This document shows, one piece after another, positions 1-8,469 of a stretch of DNA of 64,000 nucleotides. How positions within the stretch are numbered: position 1 is the stretch's first letter; the number at the start of each line of letters is the position of its first letter. The position numbers and the translations under genes are program-made. This stretch comes from Lacticaseibacillus pabuli (GTDB taxonomy: Bacteria; Bacillota; Bacilli; Lactobacillales; Lactobacillaceae), in assembly GCF_028736235.1 (NCBI RefSeq), contig NZ_CP117884.1, positions 2,232,001 to 2,296,000 of the forward strand, given 5' to 3'. The notes under the pieces are model-generated. The model did not search any database and was not told where the DNA came from. It was given only the letters and a program-made list of their open reading frames with translations.

Positions 1-1
1 C

Positions 2-346
2 ATTCAACTTACACAGTTTTTTACCGTTCTATCTGTAATCGGAACAGTAATTTATTTTGCACTGACATTAATAATGGATCTAATAAGCCAAGATGAAGAT
101 GTACTAGACAAGGACTATTCTTCATCAATATTTCGAGCTATTAGTGCAGCTGTTCCTTTACTGTCTCTTGTATTAGCCGTTGTCACTACAAGCACCGAAA
201 GACAGCTCACATCAATCACCTCTTTTTTTGCTCTCCTAGCTTTATTTGATTTTGTATTTAGGAATCAAATTAATTCTCTTTCCAACACTGCTAATGAAAT
301 GAGACTCAGGCTTTCCAAACTAATTCGTCATCACAAACAAAATTAA
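2..346 (+). CDS. C-terminal part of a membrane protein (5' end outside window)
   Basis: The frame is open from the left edge to a TAA at 344-346, so the ATG at 74 is probably internal. The 24 residues before that ATG are hydrophobic (FTVLSVIGTVIYF), then comes an acidic stretch (DEDVLDKDY) and two further hydrophobic segments (AAVPLLSLVLAVV and ITSFFALLALFDFVF), ending in a basic tail. This looks like the last three membrane helices of a longer protein. I do not recognise the family. It converges on scrR with one base between the stop codons and no terminator hairpin. Confidence 0.55.
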   Translation: MQLTQFFTVLSVIGTVIYFALTLIMDLISQDEDVLDKDYSSSIFRAISAAVPLLSLVLAVVTTSTERQLTSITSFFALLALFDFVFRNQINSLSNTANEMRLRLSKLIRHHKQN

Positions 347-347
347 T

Positions 348-1331
348 TCACCCCATCAACGTCCCCGCCGCATGCAACTTCACCGGCACAACATACCGCG
401 GATCCAACTTCACATCAGGCGCCTCAATCCGCTGCATCAGCAAGTCCACCATCAGGGTACTCATCGCCTCAATCGGCTGCACAATCGTCGCTAGCCCAGG
501 GAAAGTGCTCTGCACAATCGTTGTCCCATTATAACCAACAACACGCATCTGATCAGGCACATCAATGTTCAACTCACGCGCAATCTGCAGCACCATCATT
601 GCCGTCAAATCATCGGTCGCAAACACACCGTCTGGCACATCATTGCTCAACGCAGTCTTAATTGCAGTCCATTTCAACTCTGGCTCGGTGCCAAACGGTA
701 GCTTGATGACATGCTCGGGCAGACCATTCTGTGCCATGACCTCCGTGTAGCCATTCAGGCGATCGCGTGTTGGGCTCTTTGGCTCGTTGGCACCCGTAAT
801 CGCCCAGACTTTCTTGGCGCCAGTCGTCACGAGGCTCTTCGTCGCCATCTTGCCGCCCATGAAGTTGTCCGAGCTGACAATTGGAATCGTGTCGCCGAGG
901 TTTCGGTCAAATGAAATCAGGGGCGCGGAAATCTTCTCGTACTCCGCGATTCCCATGTTGTGGGTCCCCGTGATAATGCCGTCAACCTGATTGGCCAGCA
1001 GCATCCGCACATACTCGCGCTCCTTCTCGGCGTTGTTCACCGAGTTGCACAAGATTACACGGTAGCCCTTCTCGAACAGCTGGTTCTCAAGGTTCTGCAC
1101 GAGCTCACCAAAAAACGGGTTACTGACGCCCGGAAAAATTAGCCCAATTAGCTTGGCACTCTTGCCCTGAAGCGAGCGTGCCAGGCTATTTGGCGCATAA
1201 TTTAATTCCTGCATGGCAGAGAAGACCTTCTTCTTGGTCTTCTCAGACAGTGACCCGTAATTATTGATCACGCGCGAAACGGTCGTAACCGAAACGCCCG
1301 CGAGTGCGGCAACATCCGCTAATTTAGCCAC
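348..1331 (-). CDS. scrR: LacI-family repressor of the sucrose locus
   Basis: A 327-residue DNA-binding repressor of the LacI/GalR type. Residues 1-60 hold the helix-turn-helix and hinge (LADVAALAGVSVTTVSRVIN, later YAPNSLARSL); the rest is a periplasmic-binding-protein-like sugar domain (LIGLIFPGVSNPFFGELV; GVFATDDLTAMMVLQ). The start is GTG with a GGGGG box about nine bases upstream. It begins 17 bases after the scrB stop, so scrB-scrR are one transcript. By analogy with ScrR in lactic acid bacteria it should bind the palindrome at 2856-2871 and be released by a sucrose-derived sugar phosphate or fructose; the effector is inferred. Confidence 0.88.
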   Translation of the reverse strand: MAKLADVAALAGVSVTTVSRVINNYGSLSEKTKKKVFSAMQELNYAPNSLARSLQGKSAKLIGLIFPGVSNPFFGELVQNLENQLFEKGYRVILCNSVNNAEKEREYVRMLLANQVDGIITGTHNMGIAEYEKISAPLISFDRNLGDTIPIVSSDNFMGGKMATKSLVTTGAKKVWAITGANEPKSPTRDRLNGYTEVMAQNGLPEHVIKLPFGTEPELKWTAIKTALSNDVPDGVFATDDLTAMMVLQIARELNIDVPDQMRVVGYNGTTIVQSTFPGLATIVQPIEAMSTLMVDLLMQRIEAPDVKLDPRYVVPVKLHAAGTLMG

Positions 1332-1347
1332 TCAAATGACCCCCGAA

Positions 1348-2784
1348 CTAATAGATTGTCCGCAAATGCACCCCACTAACCTGAACATCCTTAGCGTCTT
1401 CAATCGTCAGTTGCCAGTCATCCGGATTGGTCGGGAAGTAACGTCCCGACAGCACACTCAGCCCGCCGTCCGCATAGAGCTCGAAGCAGGACCGGTCCAG
1501 ATACAGCGCCAGTTCGTGTGCGTCGTCATCCAGCTTCATACGGCGCGTGCTCCCATAAATCTCGGGTTCAGTTGATGGCACCCCACTCCGGTCAATCGTC
1601 GCGTAGCCGTCCTTGACCGTCAGCTGCAGTGACTCCTGACCATCCCCGACCGTTGCCACAAAATGACTAGCGTTTGTCAGATTAAAGCGAATACATTCTT
1701 GTAGTCCCAGTTTAGCACGAACCGGGCTAAATGCATCCCCCTCAGCACCCGAAATGACAGGCGTTTGTACTAAGCGGTCACCGGCCACACTCAACTTACG
1801 AACCAGACTGTAGCAACCATGCCATCCTTCCGTATCACTGACGTCTTTAACCTCGGATTCACCCAGCCAGGTCACCGAGTATGTCTCGTCGTGCGGGCCA
1901 TTCACGACCTGCGTGGCATAGCCGTCAAAGCCCTCGTCTACATTGTGCAGTGGACCAGGGTTAATCAAGCGGCCGTTTGCCCAGTCGATGCCATCCGCAA
2001 TCAGGTAAACGTTAGGATAAATGTTCTCGTAATCAAACACATTGTGATCCATTCCTTGCGGGCAGAACAGCAGGGCAACCTTGCCATCTACAAACGCGAG
2101 GTTCGGGCATTCAACCATGTAGCAGCCTAAATTATCGTAGCCAAAGTCCAGTGGCCCCTGCAATGTCCATGGTCCTTCTGGCTTTGGGGCGTGATAAATC
2201 AGGATGCGGCCGGTTCGGCTTTCCTGTTGGGCACCTAAAATCGCGTAATACTGCCCATTTTGGTGAATGATTTGGGGATCGCGGAAATGGCCCGTGTACC
2301 AATCAGGCTGGTGGGCAATCAGTGGTTCTGGAATTTCTTCGATGTTGCCATCCTTATCCATCCAGGCACCGAGTTGTGTGCTGATCCGGCCACCATCTTC
2401 AGTGCGGACATTCCCCGTGTACATAATGAAGAGTCGGTCACCAACGGAAATCGCAGAACCCGAGTAAACCCCTTGTGTCGTGTAAGGCTCATGAGGCATT
2501 AATCCTTCGCCGCGGTCTTCCCAGTGCAACAGGTCGGGGCTCGCAATGTGCCGCCACGACTTAACACCATGCACAGGTCCATAAGGGAAGTTCTGGTAAA
2601 ACAGTTGCCACTCATTGTTAAAGTAGGAGAAACCATTTGGATCGTTCATTAATCCGCTGAGTGGCTGGATATGATAGCCGAGGTGCCAGCGCGAATTTGC
2701 CTGCTTCTTCCGCAAATCAGCCAAGTATTCCTTTGAGTAAGTAGAATAAGATGCATAGCGCTGTTCAGTCGTCCATTCGTACAT
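1348..2784 (-). CDS. scrB: Sucrose-6-phosphate hydrolase (GH32)
   Basis: A 478-residue cytoplasmic enzyme cleaving sucrose-6-phosphate, produced by the PTS permease, into glucose-6-phosphate and fructose. GH32 landmarks in order: LMNDPNG near residue 47 (Asp nucleophile), FRDPQI (transition-state Asp), VECPNL (acid/base Glu), then a C-terminal beta-sandwich ending in SCFELYADGG. Length is normal for ScrB. There is no signal peptide, which argues against a secreted invertase. An AGGAGG-type box (GGAGG on the minus strand at 2792-2796) precedes the ATG. It is divergent from scrA and shares the control region 2785-2937. Confidence 0.93.
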   Translation of the reverse strand: MYEWTTEQRYASYSTYSKEYLADLRKKQANSRWHLGYHIQPLSGLMNDPNGFSYFNNEWQLFYQNFPYGPVHGVKSWRHIASPDLLHWEDRGEGLMPHEPYTTQGVYSGSAISVGDRLFIMYTGNVRTEDGGRISTQLGAWMDKDGNIEEIPEPLIAHQPDWYTGHFRDPQIIHQNGQYYAILGAQQESRTGRILIYHAPKPEGPWTLQGPLDFGYDNLGCYMVECPNLAFVDGKVALLFCPQGMDHNVFDYENIYPNVYLIADGIDWANGRLINPGPLHNVDEGFDGYATQVVNGPHDETYSVTWLGESEVKDVSDTEGWHGCYSLVRKLSVAGDRLVQTPVISGAEGDAFSPVRAKLGLQECIRFNLTNASHFVATVGDGQESLQLTVKDGYATIDRSGVPSTEPEIYGSTRRMKLDDDAHELALYLDRSCFELYADGGLSVLSGRYFPTNPDDWQLTIEDAKDVQVSGVHLRTIY

Positions 2785-2805
2785 ATTGAAGCCTCCAAAT
2801 TGTTA

Positions 2806-2819
2806 ATCGGTAAACCGCC
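2806..2819. promoter_or_regulatory. Possible second repressor site before scrB
   Basis: A short inverted repeat CGGT-AA-ACCG at 2808-2817 lies just upstream of the scrB ribosome binding site, where a bound repressor would block scrB transcription. It differs from the scrA operator, so it may belong to another regulator or be chance. Confidence 0.3.
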
Positions 2820-2855
2820 TATTTATGGGCCTATACTTCCTTCCCACGTGAATAA

Positions 2856-2871
2856 TGATAAACGCTTGACA
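2856..2871. promoter_or_regulatory. LacI-type operator overlapping the scrA -35 box
   Basis: TGATAAACGCTTGACA matches the LacI/CcpA-type pattern TGNNAANCGNTTNNCA and is palindromic around the central CG. Its right half contains the -35 hexamer of scrA, so a bound repressor would exclude RNA polymerase. Binding by ScrR is the likely reading; CcpA could also recognise it. Confidence 0.75.
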
Positions 2872-2894
2872 TTATTTTTGCAAGCCTTTACAAT
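2866..2894 (+). promoter_or_regulatory. scrA promoter
   Basis: TTGACA (2866-2871), 17 bases, then TACAAT (2889-2894): a near-consensus vegetative promoter about 45 bases before the scrA start. The operator above covers its -35. Confidence 0.8.
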
Positions 2895-2937
2895 GACTTC
2901 GTAAGCGAATACAAATACTTTTATGGAGGATAACACA

Positions 2938-4893
2938 ATGGATTTCAAACAAGCCGCAGAACGCATCTTGAAAGACATGGGCACCGACAACATTGCCGCT
3001 GCCGCACACTGTGCCACGCGACTCCGTCTGGTCGTTAAAGACGAGTCGAAGATTGACCAGAAAGCTCTCGACGACGATCCCGCCGTTAAAGGGACTTTCC
3101 GCATTAACGGTCAGTACCAAATCATCATTGGCCCCGGTGATGTGGATAAGGTATATGCAAACCTGATTCAGCAGACCGGCCTCAAAGAAGTCACGCCTGA
3201 TGACCTGAAAGAAGTCGCGGCAAATGGCAAGAAGACCAACCCCTTCATGGCGCTCATCAAAGTACTTTCTGATATTTTTGTTCCCCTTATTCCAGCGCTG
3301 GTTGCCGGTGGTCTCCTGATGGCCTTGAACAACGTCCTCGTTTCGGGCGGGCTGTTCGGACCAAAGTCACTCGTTCAAATGTACCCCGGCATCAAAGGGC
3401 TCGCGGACATGATCAACACCTTCGCCTCTGCCCCATTCGCCTTCCTGCCGATCCTGCTGGGCTTCTCGGCCACACGCAGATTCGGTGGTAACGCCTACCT
3501 GGGTGCCACGATGGGTATGATCATGGTCATGCCTTCCCTCATCAACGGCTACGCGGTTTCCGCCGCCTTGACCGCCCACACGATGACCTACTGGAACATC
3601 TTCGGTTGGCACATCGCCCAGGCTGGTTACCAAGGCCAAGTCCTGCCAGTTCTTGCAGTTGCCTTCATTTTGGCAAACGTTGAGAAATGGCTCCACAAAC
3701 GGATGCCGGCAACGCTCGACTTCATCTTCACGCCAATGCTCAGCATCATCTTCGTTGCGTTCATCACCTTCGCCTTTGTTGGCCCAGTCCTGCGCATCGT
3801 TGGTAACGGCCTGACAGACGGGATCGTTTACCTCTACGGTGCATCTGGTGTCGTGGGTTCCACGATTTTCGGCCTGGTTTACTCGCCAATTGTTATTACC
3901 GGGCTGCACCAGAGCTTCCCAGCCATTGAAACGCAGCTTCTGGCGAACATTGCCAAGACGGGTGGCGACTTCTTCTTCCCAATCGCATCCATGGCCAACG
4001 CCGCTCAGGGTGCCGCATGTCTCGCGGTCTTCTTCCTCAGCCGCAACGCCAAGGAAAAGGGCCTGGCATCTTCCGCCGGTCTCTCTGCATTGCTCGGGAT
4101 TACCGAACCCGCTATCTTCGGGGTTAACCTGAAGCGGAAGTTCCCCTTCATTGCCGGCATGATCGGTAGTGCGGTTGGTTGCTTCTTCGTCGGTCTCTTC
4201 GGCATCCGCTCCTCTGCTCTGGGCGCTGCCGGTCTGATTGGGTTCATCTCCATCCCCGTTAAATTCTACGGTGGTTTCTTCCTCGCTCTCGCGCTTAGCA
4301 TCGTCGTTGCCTTCTCCGGCGCCTACGTTTACGGACGCCGCGTCATGAAGTCAACCGATGAGCTCGAAGACAAGGATCCCGATGTTGTTGCCCGCGACCT
4401 CGTCAACGATGGCGTCGTCGCAGCCCCAGTTGCTGGCCAGCTGGAGAGCATCAAGAAGGTTAACGACCAGGTCTTCTCCACCGAAATGATGGGGAAAGGT
4501 GCCGCGATTATTCCTTCTGATGGCACGATTACAGCTCCAATTACAGGTACCCTCACCGTCGCCTACCCAACCATGCACGCGTATGGTCTGAAGGGTGACA
4601 ACGGCGAAGAAGTTCTGATTCACCTCGGTATCGACACCGTTAAACTGAACGGGACCGACTTCACGACCAGCGTCACGCAAGGTCAGCACGTTAAAGTCGG
4701 CGACGTTCTCGGCACGATGGATCTCGACGCTATCGCCAAGGCAGGTTATGATACCACGGTGATGATTGTTGTCACGAACACCAACAGTTACGCTAGCGTC
4801 AACCGGGTTGAGGGTGACGTCGTCAAGCCTGGCGACCCAGTTGTCGCGGTGACCAAGCAAACTGATACCGTCCCTGTCGCAGCAAATCTCTAG
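2938..4893 (+). CDS. scrA: PTS sucrose-type permease, EIIBCA
   Basis: A 651-residue membrane permease that phosphorylates sucrose during uptake. The EIIB domain is at residues 1-90 with the phosphocysteine in [10 protein letters not shown]. The EIIC membrane domain spans about 105-460 and includes the [12 protein letters not shown] loop. The C-terminal EIIA domain (about 500-640) has the phosphohistidine in [12 protein letters not shown]. All three domains are intact. An in-frame ATG at 2923 overlaps the GGAGGA ribosome binding site (2925-2930), so 2938 is chosen. Sucrose as substrate follows from scrB, scrK and scrR next to it; trehalose- or beta-glucoside-type EIIBCA proteins look similar. 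Confidence 0.9.
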   Translation: MDFKQAAERILKDMGTDNIAAAAHCATRLRLVVKDESKIDQKALDDDPAVKGTFRINGQYQIIIGPGDVDKVYANLIQQTGLKEVTPDDLKEVAANGKKTNPFMALIKVLSDIFVPLIPALVAGGLLMALNNVLVSGGLFGPKSLVQMYPGIKGLADMINTFASAPFAFLPILLGFSATRRFGGNAYLGATMGMIMVMPSLINGYAVSAALTAHTMTYWNIFGWHIAQAGYQGQVLPVLAVAFILANVEKWLHKRMPATLDFIFTPMLSIIFVAFITFAFVGPVLRIVGNGLTDGIVYLYGASGVVGSTIFGLVYSPIVITGLHQSFPAIETQLLANIAKTGGDFFFPIASMANAAQGAACLAVFFLSRNAKEKGLASSAGLSALLGITEPAIFGVNLKRKFPFIAGMIGSAVGCFFVGLFGIRSSALGAAGLIGFISIPVKFYGGFFLALALSIVVAFSGAYVYGRRVMKSTDELEDKDPDVVARDLVNDGVVAAPVAGQLESIKKVNDQVFSTEMMGKGAAIIPSDGTITAPITGTLTVAYPTMHAYGLKGDNGEEVLIHLGIDTVKLNGTDFTTSVTQGQHVKVGDVLGTMDLDAIAKAGYDTTVMIVVTNTNSYASVNRVEGDVVKPGDPVVAVTKQTDTVPVAANL

Positions 4894-4902
4894 GAGGCAG
4901 CT

Positions 4903-5760
4903 ATGAAATTAGGCGCAATTGAAGCAGGTGGCACCAAGTTCGTCTGTGCAGTCGGCGATGAACAGTTCAACGTCATCGAACGGACGGCATTCCCAACTAA
5001 AACCCCTGCCGAAACGTTGGCGGAAACCGTTGCATTCTTCAAAGAACACCCCGTTGACGCAATCGGCATTGGCTCGTTTGGCCCGATCGATATCAACCCG
5101 GATTCCGCAACGTACGGCTATGTCACAAAAACGCCCAAGCCAGGTTGGCAAAACGCCGACTTCCTCGGCTACATCCAGCGCGAGCTCGATGTGCCGACCG
5201 CTTGGACAACTGATGTCAACGAGGCGGCTTATGGTGAAGCCGTTGCGGGCGCGACCCAAGGCGATGACACCAGCATCTACGTCACCATCGGCACTGGGAT
5301 TGGCGCGGGCGTTGTGTCGCACGGCGGCTTCTACGCTGGTCGAACGCACACCGAACTTGGCCATCTCGTGATGAACCGGCTCCCCGGTGATGACCTGGTC
5401 AGTGTCTGCCCGTTCCACGACAATTGCGCTGAAGGATTGGCTTCCGGCCCCGCTGTGAACAAACGTGCCGGTAAGCCGGCTGTCGAGCTCGCAGAAGACG
5501 ACCCGATTTGGCAAACTGAAGCGAACTACATCGCCCAGATTTGCGTCGACCTCACCGTCGCCTTTGCACCTGACAAGATCATCCTGAACGGTGGCGTCAT
5601 GCACCAGCAGCAGCTCATGCCAATGGTGCGTGACGACTTCCAGACCATGTTCAACAACTACCAGGACCTCCCCGCGATGACTGACTACATCGTTCCTGCA
5701 CAGTTGAAGGACAACTCCGGGATTGTTGGCGGGTTCGCACTTGCTAAAGACGCACTTTAA
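4903..5760 (+). CDS. scrK: Fructokinase (ROK family)
   Basis: A 285-residue kinase that phosphorylates the fructose released by ScrB to fructose-6-phosphate. It has the N-terminal ATP-binding motif (GAIEAGGTKFVCAVG), the central TIGTGIGAGVV loop and the zinc-binding region typical of ROK fructokinases (HTELGHL, then CPFHDNCAEGLASGP). It follows scrA by nine bases with GGAGG before ATG, so it is co-transcribed. Length is usual for bacterial fructokinases of this class. Confidence 0.92.
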   Translation: MKLGAIEAGGTKFVCAVGDEQFNVIERTAFPTKTPAETLAETVAFFKEHPVDAIGIGSFGPIDINPDSATYGYVTKTPKPGWQNADFLGYIQRELDVPTAWTTDVNEAAYGEAVAGATQGDDTSIYVTIGTGIGAGVVSHGGFYAGRTHTELGHLVMNRLPGDDLVSVCPFHDNCAEGLASGPAVNKRAGKPAVELAEDDPIWQTEANYIAQICVDLTVAFAPDKIILNGGVMHQQQLMPMVRDDFQTMFNNYQDLPAMTDYIVPAQLKDNSGIVGGFALAKDAL

Positions 5761-5780
5761 TATCCTCCCTTCTTCACTTA

Positions 5781-5807
5781 AAGCAGGCTCTGATGGGCCT
5801 GCTTTTT
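5781..5807 (+). terminator. Terminator after scrK
   Basis: Eight-base-pair stem AAGCAGGC/GCCTGCTT followed by a T run, 20 bases after the scrK stop. Confidence 0.85.
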
Positions 5808-6142
5808 GAGTACAGTAATTCAAAATGCGTTTTTCGCTGCAAAGCCGCCACATTGTGTACAATACAAAAATGCTGTTATCAATATGCTAGGAAAGCCTTA
5901 TCAATTATGGCTTTAAGACCTTCAGGCGGATTCTGGCTACTATTTAACTAGTAATTATCTCTTATGTATTGATAATAGCCAATACAGAGCTATAATAATG
6001 TCGTATGAATCTGGTTTTAATTGTTTCCCGGGGACACCGTGTTCACACATTATTTTTGACAAAAAGCTATTAATTGTCTTCTTATCACCAACTATAATTT
6101 TGTCATTGTTACATGATCTACTATTTGGAGAGGAAGAATATT
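5808..6142. other. AT-rich leader region before the first SLAP-like gene
   Basis: 335 bases without a convincing gene. TATAAT boxes occur near 5990 and 6091 and a TTGACA at 6056-6061, but no pair has good spacing. A reading frame from 5998 runs into the coding region in another frame and has no ribosome binding site. Confidence 0.4.
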
Positions 6143-6742
6143 ATGAAATTAAGTCACAAATTAGCTGCTATTGCTGCGGCTATCACCATGGCAGGAACTT
6201 TCAGTCTCGCAATGCCTGCTGTCACTGAGGCACATGCTGCGGCCGCAACACCAGTCAACATTATCAGTGTTGGCGATGCAGGCCAGCTGGCAAAGTATGG
6301 CAAGGGTAAGAAGTCCGAGAACTATCAGATGAGCTTCTCAGGTGTCCTGAAGACAAAGGTTGACGCCCCTGTCTTCAACATCACTGACAGCATTACCCCA
6401 ACCAATCAAGTTGCACAAAAGGGTGGCAACTTTGAAATCAGCGGTATCTTCAATTTTAAGGGCATGGATTTCTACAGAGTTGGTGACAATCAGTTCCTGC
6501 CTGGCAAGATGGTTACACTTGTTAAGCGCGGTGTTGCACACGTCAACTACAACAAACACTACGGTATCCAAATCTGGACAGCACTGCACAACCCCGTTCT
6601 GAACAAGAATGGTTCTGCCAAGAAGCTTAAGGGTCAGACCAACTGGAACGTTTATGGTGCGGCTGATATCGGCGGCAAACTTTTCTACAACCTTGGTGGC
6701 GATCAATTCATCAGTGGTGACTACGTAACGTTCAAGAAGTAA
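6143..6742 (+). CDS. Secreted protein with SLAP-like wall-binding modules
   Basis: 199 residues from the ATG at 6143, which has a GGAGAGGA box; an earlier in-frame ATG at 6113 lies upstream of that box. A signal peptide (MKLSHKLAAIAAAITMAG... ending HAAAA) is followed by two modules. The second (about residues 130-199) has the pattern shared by five proteins here: YGIQIWT, KKLKGQTNWNVYG, FYNLGGDQFISGDYV. These modules resemble the C-terminal anchoring repeats of lactobacillus S-layer proteins, so the product is probably attached non-covalently to the wall. No catalytic domain is visible. Confidence 0.7.
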   Translation: MKLSHKLAAIAAAITMAGTFSLAMPAVTEAHAAAATPVNIISVGDAGQLAKYGKGKKSENYQMSFSGVLKTKVDAPVFNITDSITPTNQVAQKGGNFEISGIFNFKGMDFYRVGDNQFLPGKMVTLVKRGVAHVNYNKHYGIQIWTALHNPVLNKNGSAKKLKGQTNWNVYGAADIGGKLFYNLGGDQFISGDYVTFKK

Positions 6743-6768
6743 TTATTTCGACTACACCAAGCTATTCC

Positions 6769-6801
6769 AAACGGCGTTGACTCTGCGGAGTTAGCGCCGT
6801 T
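6769..6801 (+). terminator. Terminator after the 6143 gene
   Basis: Stem AACGGCG/CGCCGTT with a second inner stem ACTC/GAGT, followed by TTTTT. Confidence 0.85.
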
Positions 6802-6844
6802 TTTGGTAGCGGGCCTAGCTGTAACTTCGATAGCAAACGTAATG

Positions 6845-6876
6845 CGACATAATGTGACACCCCAACAGTTTACACT
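6845..6876 (+). promoter_or_regulatory. Operator-like element and promoter of the WYL regulator operon
   Basis: CGACATAATGTGACAC (6845-6860) is followed after 10 bases by a -10-like TACACT (6871-6876), placing the element over the -35 region. A 15-of-16 match occurs in front of the nuclease operon (12055-12070) with an 11-base gap to its -10. This is the expected position for a repressor site; the WYL protein encoded downstream is the obvious candidate. Confidence 0.5.
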
Positions 6877-6913
6877 ACAGGTGAATCACGTGACAGGAAA
6901 GGGAGTCTGTTCA

Positions 6914-7201
6914 ATGCCAGTCATGATGCACATTTGGCTTCAACTAGCCGATAACTCAGGACGCTTAATTAAGGAATACACCTACAAGGATGGCAAGTTT
7001 GGCCTCATTTTAACGTCTCAGCCTGACCAAGGCCTTCGTCTCGATACCGCAACTGGCTCAATGGCAACCAATACGGTGAAGATTATTGATCAATTGCTAG
7101 CACAACGTGGCGACAACGACCCGCTTCCCGACGCGGAACTAGCAGCCGCTCGCAAAGTCATTCAAACCAACACGAAACTTGCAATTAAGCTAACTCGTTA
7201 A
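6914..7201 (+). CDS. Small protein of unknown function upstream of the WYL regulator
   Basis: 95 residues from the ATG at 6914, chosen because of the AAAGGGAG box at 6897-6904; in-frame codons further upstream lie in the promoter region. It begins MPVMMHIWLQLADNSG and ends in a helix-rich stretch (LPDAELAAARKVIQTNTKLA). No signal peptide or membrane segment. I do not recognise the family. It sits 12 bases before the WYL regulator gene, so the two are almost certainly co-transcribed. Confidence 0.6.
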   Translation: MPVMMHIWLQLADNSGRLIKEYTYKDGKFGLILTSQPDQGLRLDTATGSMATNTVKIIDQLLAQRGDNDPLPDAELAAARKVIQTNTKLAIKLTR

Positions 7202-7213
7202 AGGAGTATTACT

Positions 7214-8209
7214 ATGGAATCCGGCAAAAGTAACCAGCGTATCATCTCTTTGTTTCTCAGTCTGCTCGCCCACGACAAAATCACACTCGACGACTGGCAC
7301 CACATCGCAGGCAATCAGCCCAGCCGGTCCATGCGTGCGTTTCAGCGTGACATCCAGACGCTTAACAATGCGCTGGCAGATCATAACAGTGGCTATAAGA
7401 TCTGCTACCGGGAAGATCACTACGAATTACTAGGCCAAGATAATGTGAATGGCTTAACCTACGCCACCGCTATCGCGCAGGTGCTATTGGCGTCGCGTGC
7501 ATTCAACACCGAGCATATTGATAAACTGCTTGATTTTCTAACGGCCAACTTCACCGCGCCCACCCTGCAAGCCTTCGATGCGGGTATCAAGTCCGCACGT
7601 GGAAGCTACATCCCCATCCTAGGTGCGCACGAAAACATCTTCGAATTGATTAAGGCCACGACAGAGGCGATTGCGCAGCACCAAGTTATCACCTTTCACT
7701 ACACTCCCGGCTACGCGACGAAATCAAAGGCATACATTGGCCAACCGGTTGCGATTTACTTTGAGACGACGTACTTCTATGTGGCGTTGCGCATCAAGAG
7801 TGAGGACATCACCAAGCTGTTCCGACTCGACCGCATGCAGTCGATTGATTACCAAGCTAAGGGTGTCGCCTTGATTGATGATGACTTCTCACTACGCGAA
7901 CATCGTGAAGAAGTCATGCTGCTGAAGATGGGGCCACGTCTCGAAATTCAATTCGATTCCACCCTGCCGATTGACCTCGTGAAGGACGATTTTCCGAGCG
8001 CGCGTATCAGTAAGCAGCCTAGTCAAATGGTTAACTCAGAAGGCAAATCCGTGCCGGCACACCGTTTTACCGCAACGACTTACGAACGTGGTGCACTCAT
8101 CTGGCTATTGGGTCAGGGCCGGAACGTTAAGGTGGTGTCCCCGCTCAGTCTCGTGGCTACCATGCGCGATGAGGCGCAAGCAATTGCGGATATGTATAAG
8201 GATCAATAG
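7214..8209 (+). CDS. WYL-domain transcriptional regulator
   Basis: 331 residues. Residues about 8-65 form a helix-turn-helix of the DeoR-like type that precedes WYL domains (RIISLFLSLLAHDKITLDDW, RSMRAFQRDIQTLNNAL). Residues about 140-225 are the WYL domain (VITFHYTPGYATKSKAYIGQPVAIYF, TTYFYVALRIKSEDITKLFRLDRMQSI), followed by the usual C-terminal extension (ALIWLLGQGRNVKVVSP). An AAAGGAG box precedes the ATG. WYL regulators often repress anti-phage or DNA-damage genes in response to a ligand. Here a palindromic element occurs upstream of its own operon and of the nuclease operon at 11986, suggesting one regulon; this is inferred. Confidence 0.85.
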   Translation: MESGKSNQRIISLFLSLLAHDKITLDDWHHIAGNQPSRSMRAFQRDIQTLNNALADHNSGYKICYREDHYELLGQDNVNGLTYATAIAQVLLASRAFNTEHIDKLLDFLTANFTAPTLQAFDAGIKSARGSYIPILGAHENIFELIKATTEAIAQHQVITFHYTPGYATKSKAYIGQPVAIYFETTYFYVALRIKSEDITKLFRLDRMQSIDYQAKGVALIDDDFSLREHREEVMLLKMGPRLEIQFDSTLPIDLVKDDFPSARISKQPSQMVNSEGKSVPAHRFTATTYERGALIWLLGQGRNVKVVSPLSLVATMRDEAQAIADMYKDQ

Positions 8210-8218
8210 CTCAAGCGT

Positions 8219-8263
8219 CCTCCTAGTAGAATTAGTTTCAGGTCTACTAAGAGGGCCCTTTAA
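8219..8263 (+). terminator. Terminator after the WYL regulator
   Basis: Imperfect 12-bp stem CCTCCTAGTAGA/TCTACTAAGAGG followed by a short pyrimidine-rich tract. Confidence 0.65.
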
Positions 8264-8469
8264 TTTACTGTTTTAACTTATCACTAATGTTATGAATAAC
8301 AAATTTAAAAAATGGCTTGATTCACCCAGGGGCGACTCTGTACACTAAAAGTATACCAACAGTTGGACTGCATCATTTACGGCCGTACCGCCTAGGCAAC
8401 AGTTGCGGCCTCCGTTTTCCGCCACTTTGCTGCGGGGCTATCCCCGCGACTCAATAAGGAGGATTTCTG

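Noticed and set aside
3367..3909. 180-codon leftward frame inside scrA
   Set aside because: Highly charged, no start signal, antisense to the conserved EIIC domain.
4909..5862. 317-codon leftward open frame opposite scrK
   Set aside because: It mirrors scrK codon structure, has no ribosome binding site and no recognisable domain; scrK is unambiguous.
5998..6228. 76-codon frame before the first SLAP-like gene
   Set aside because: No ribosome binding site, lies in AT-rich leader and overlaps the true gene in another frame.
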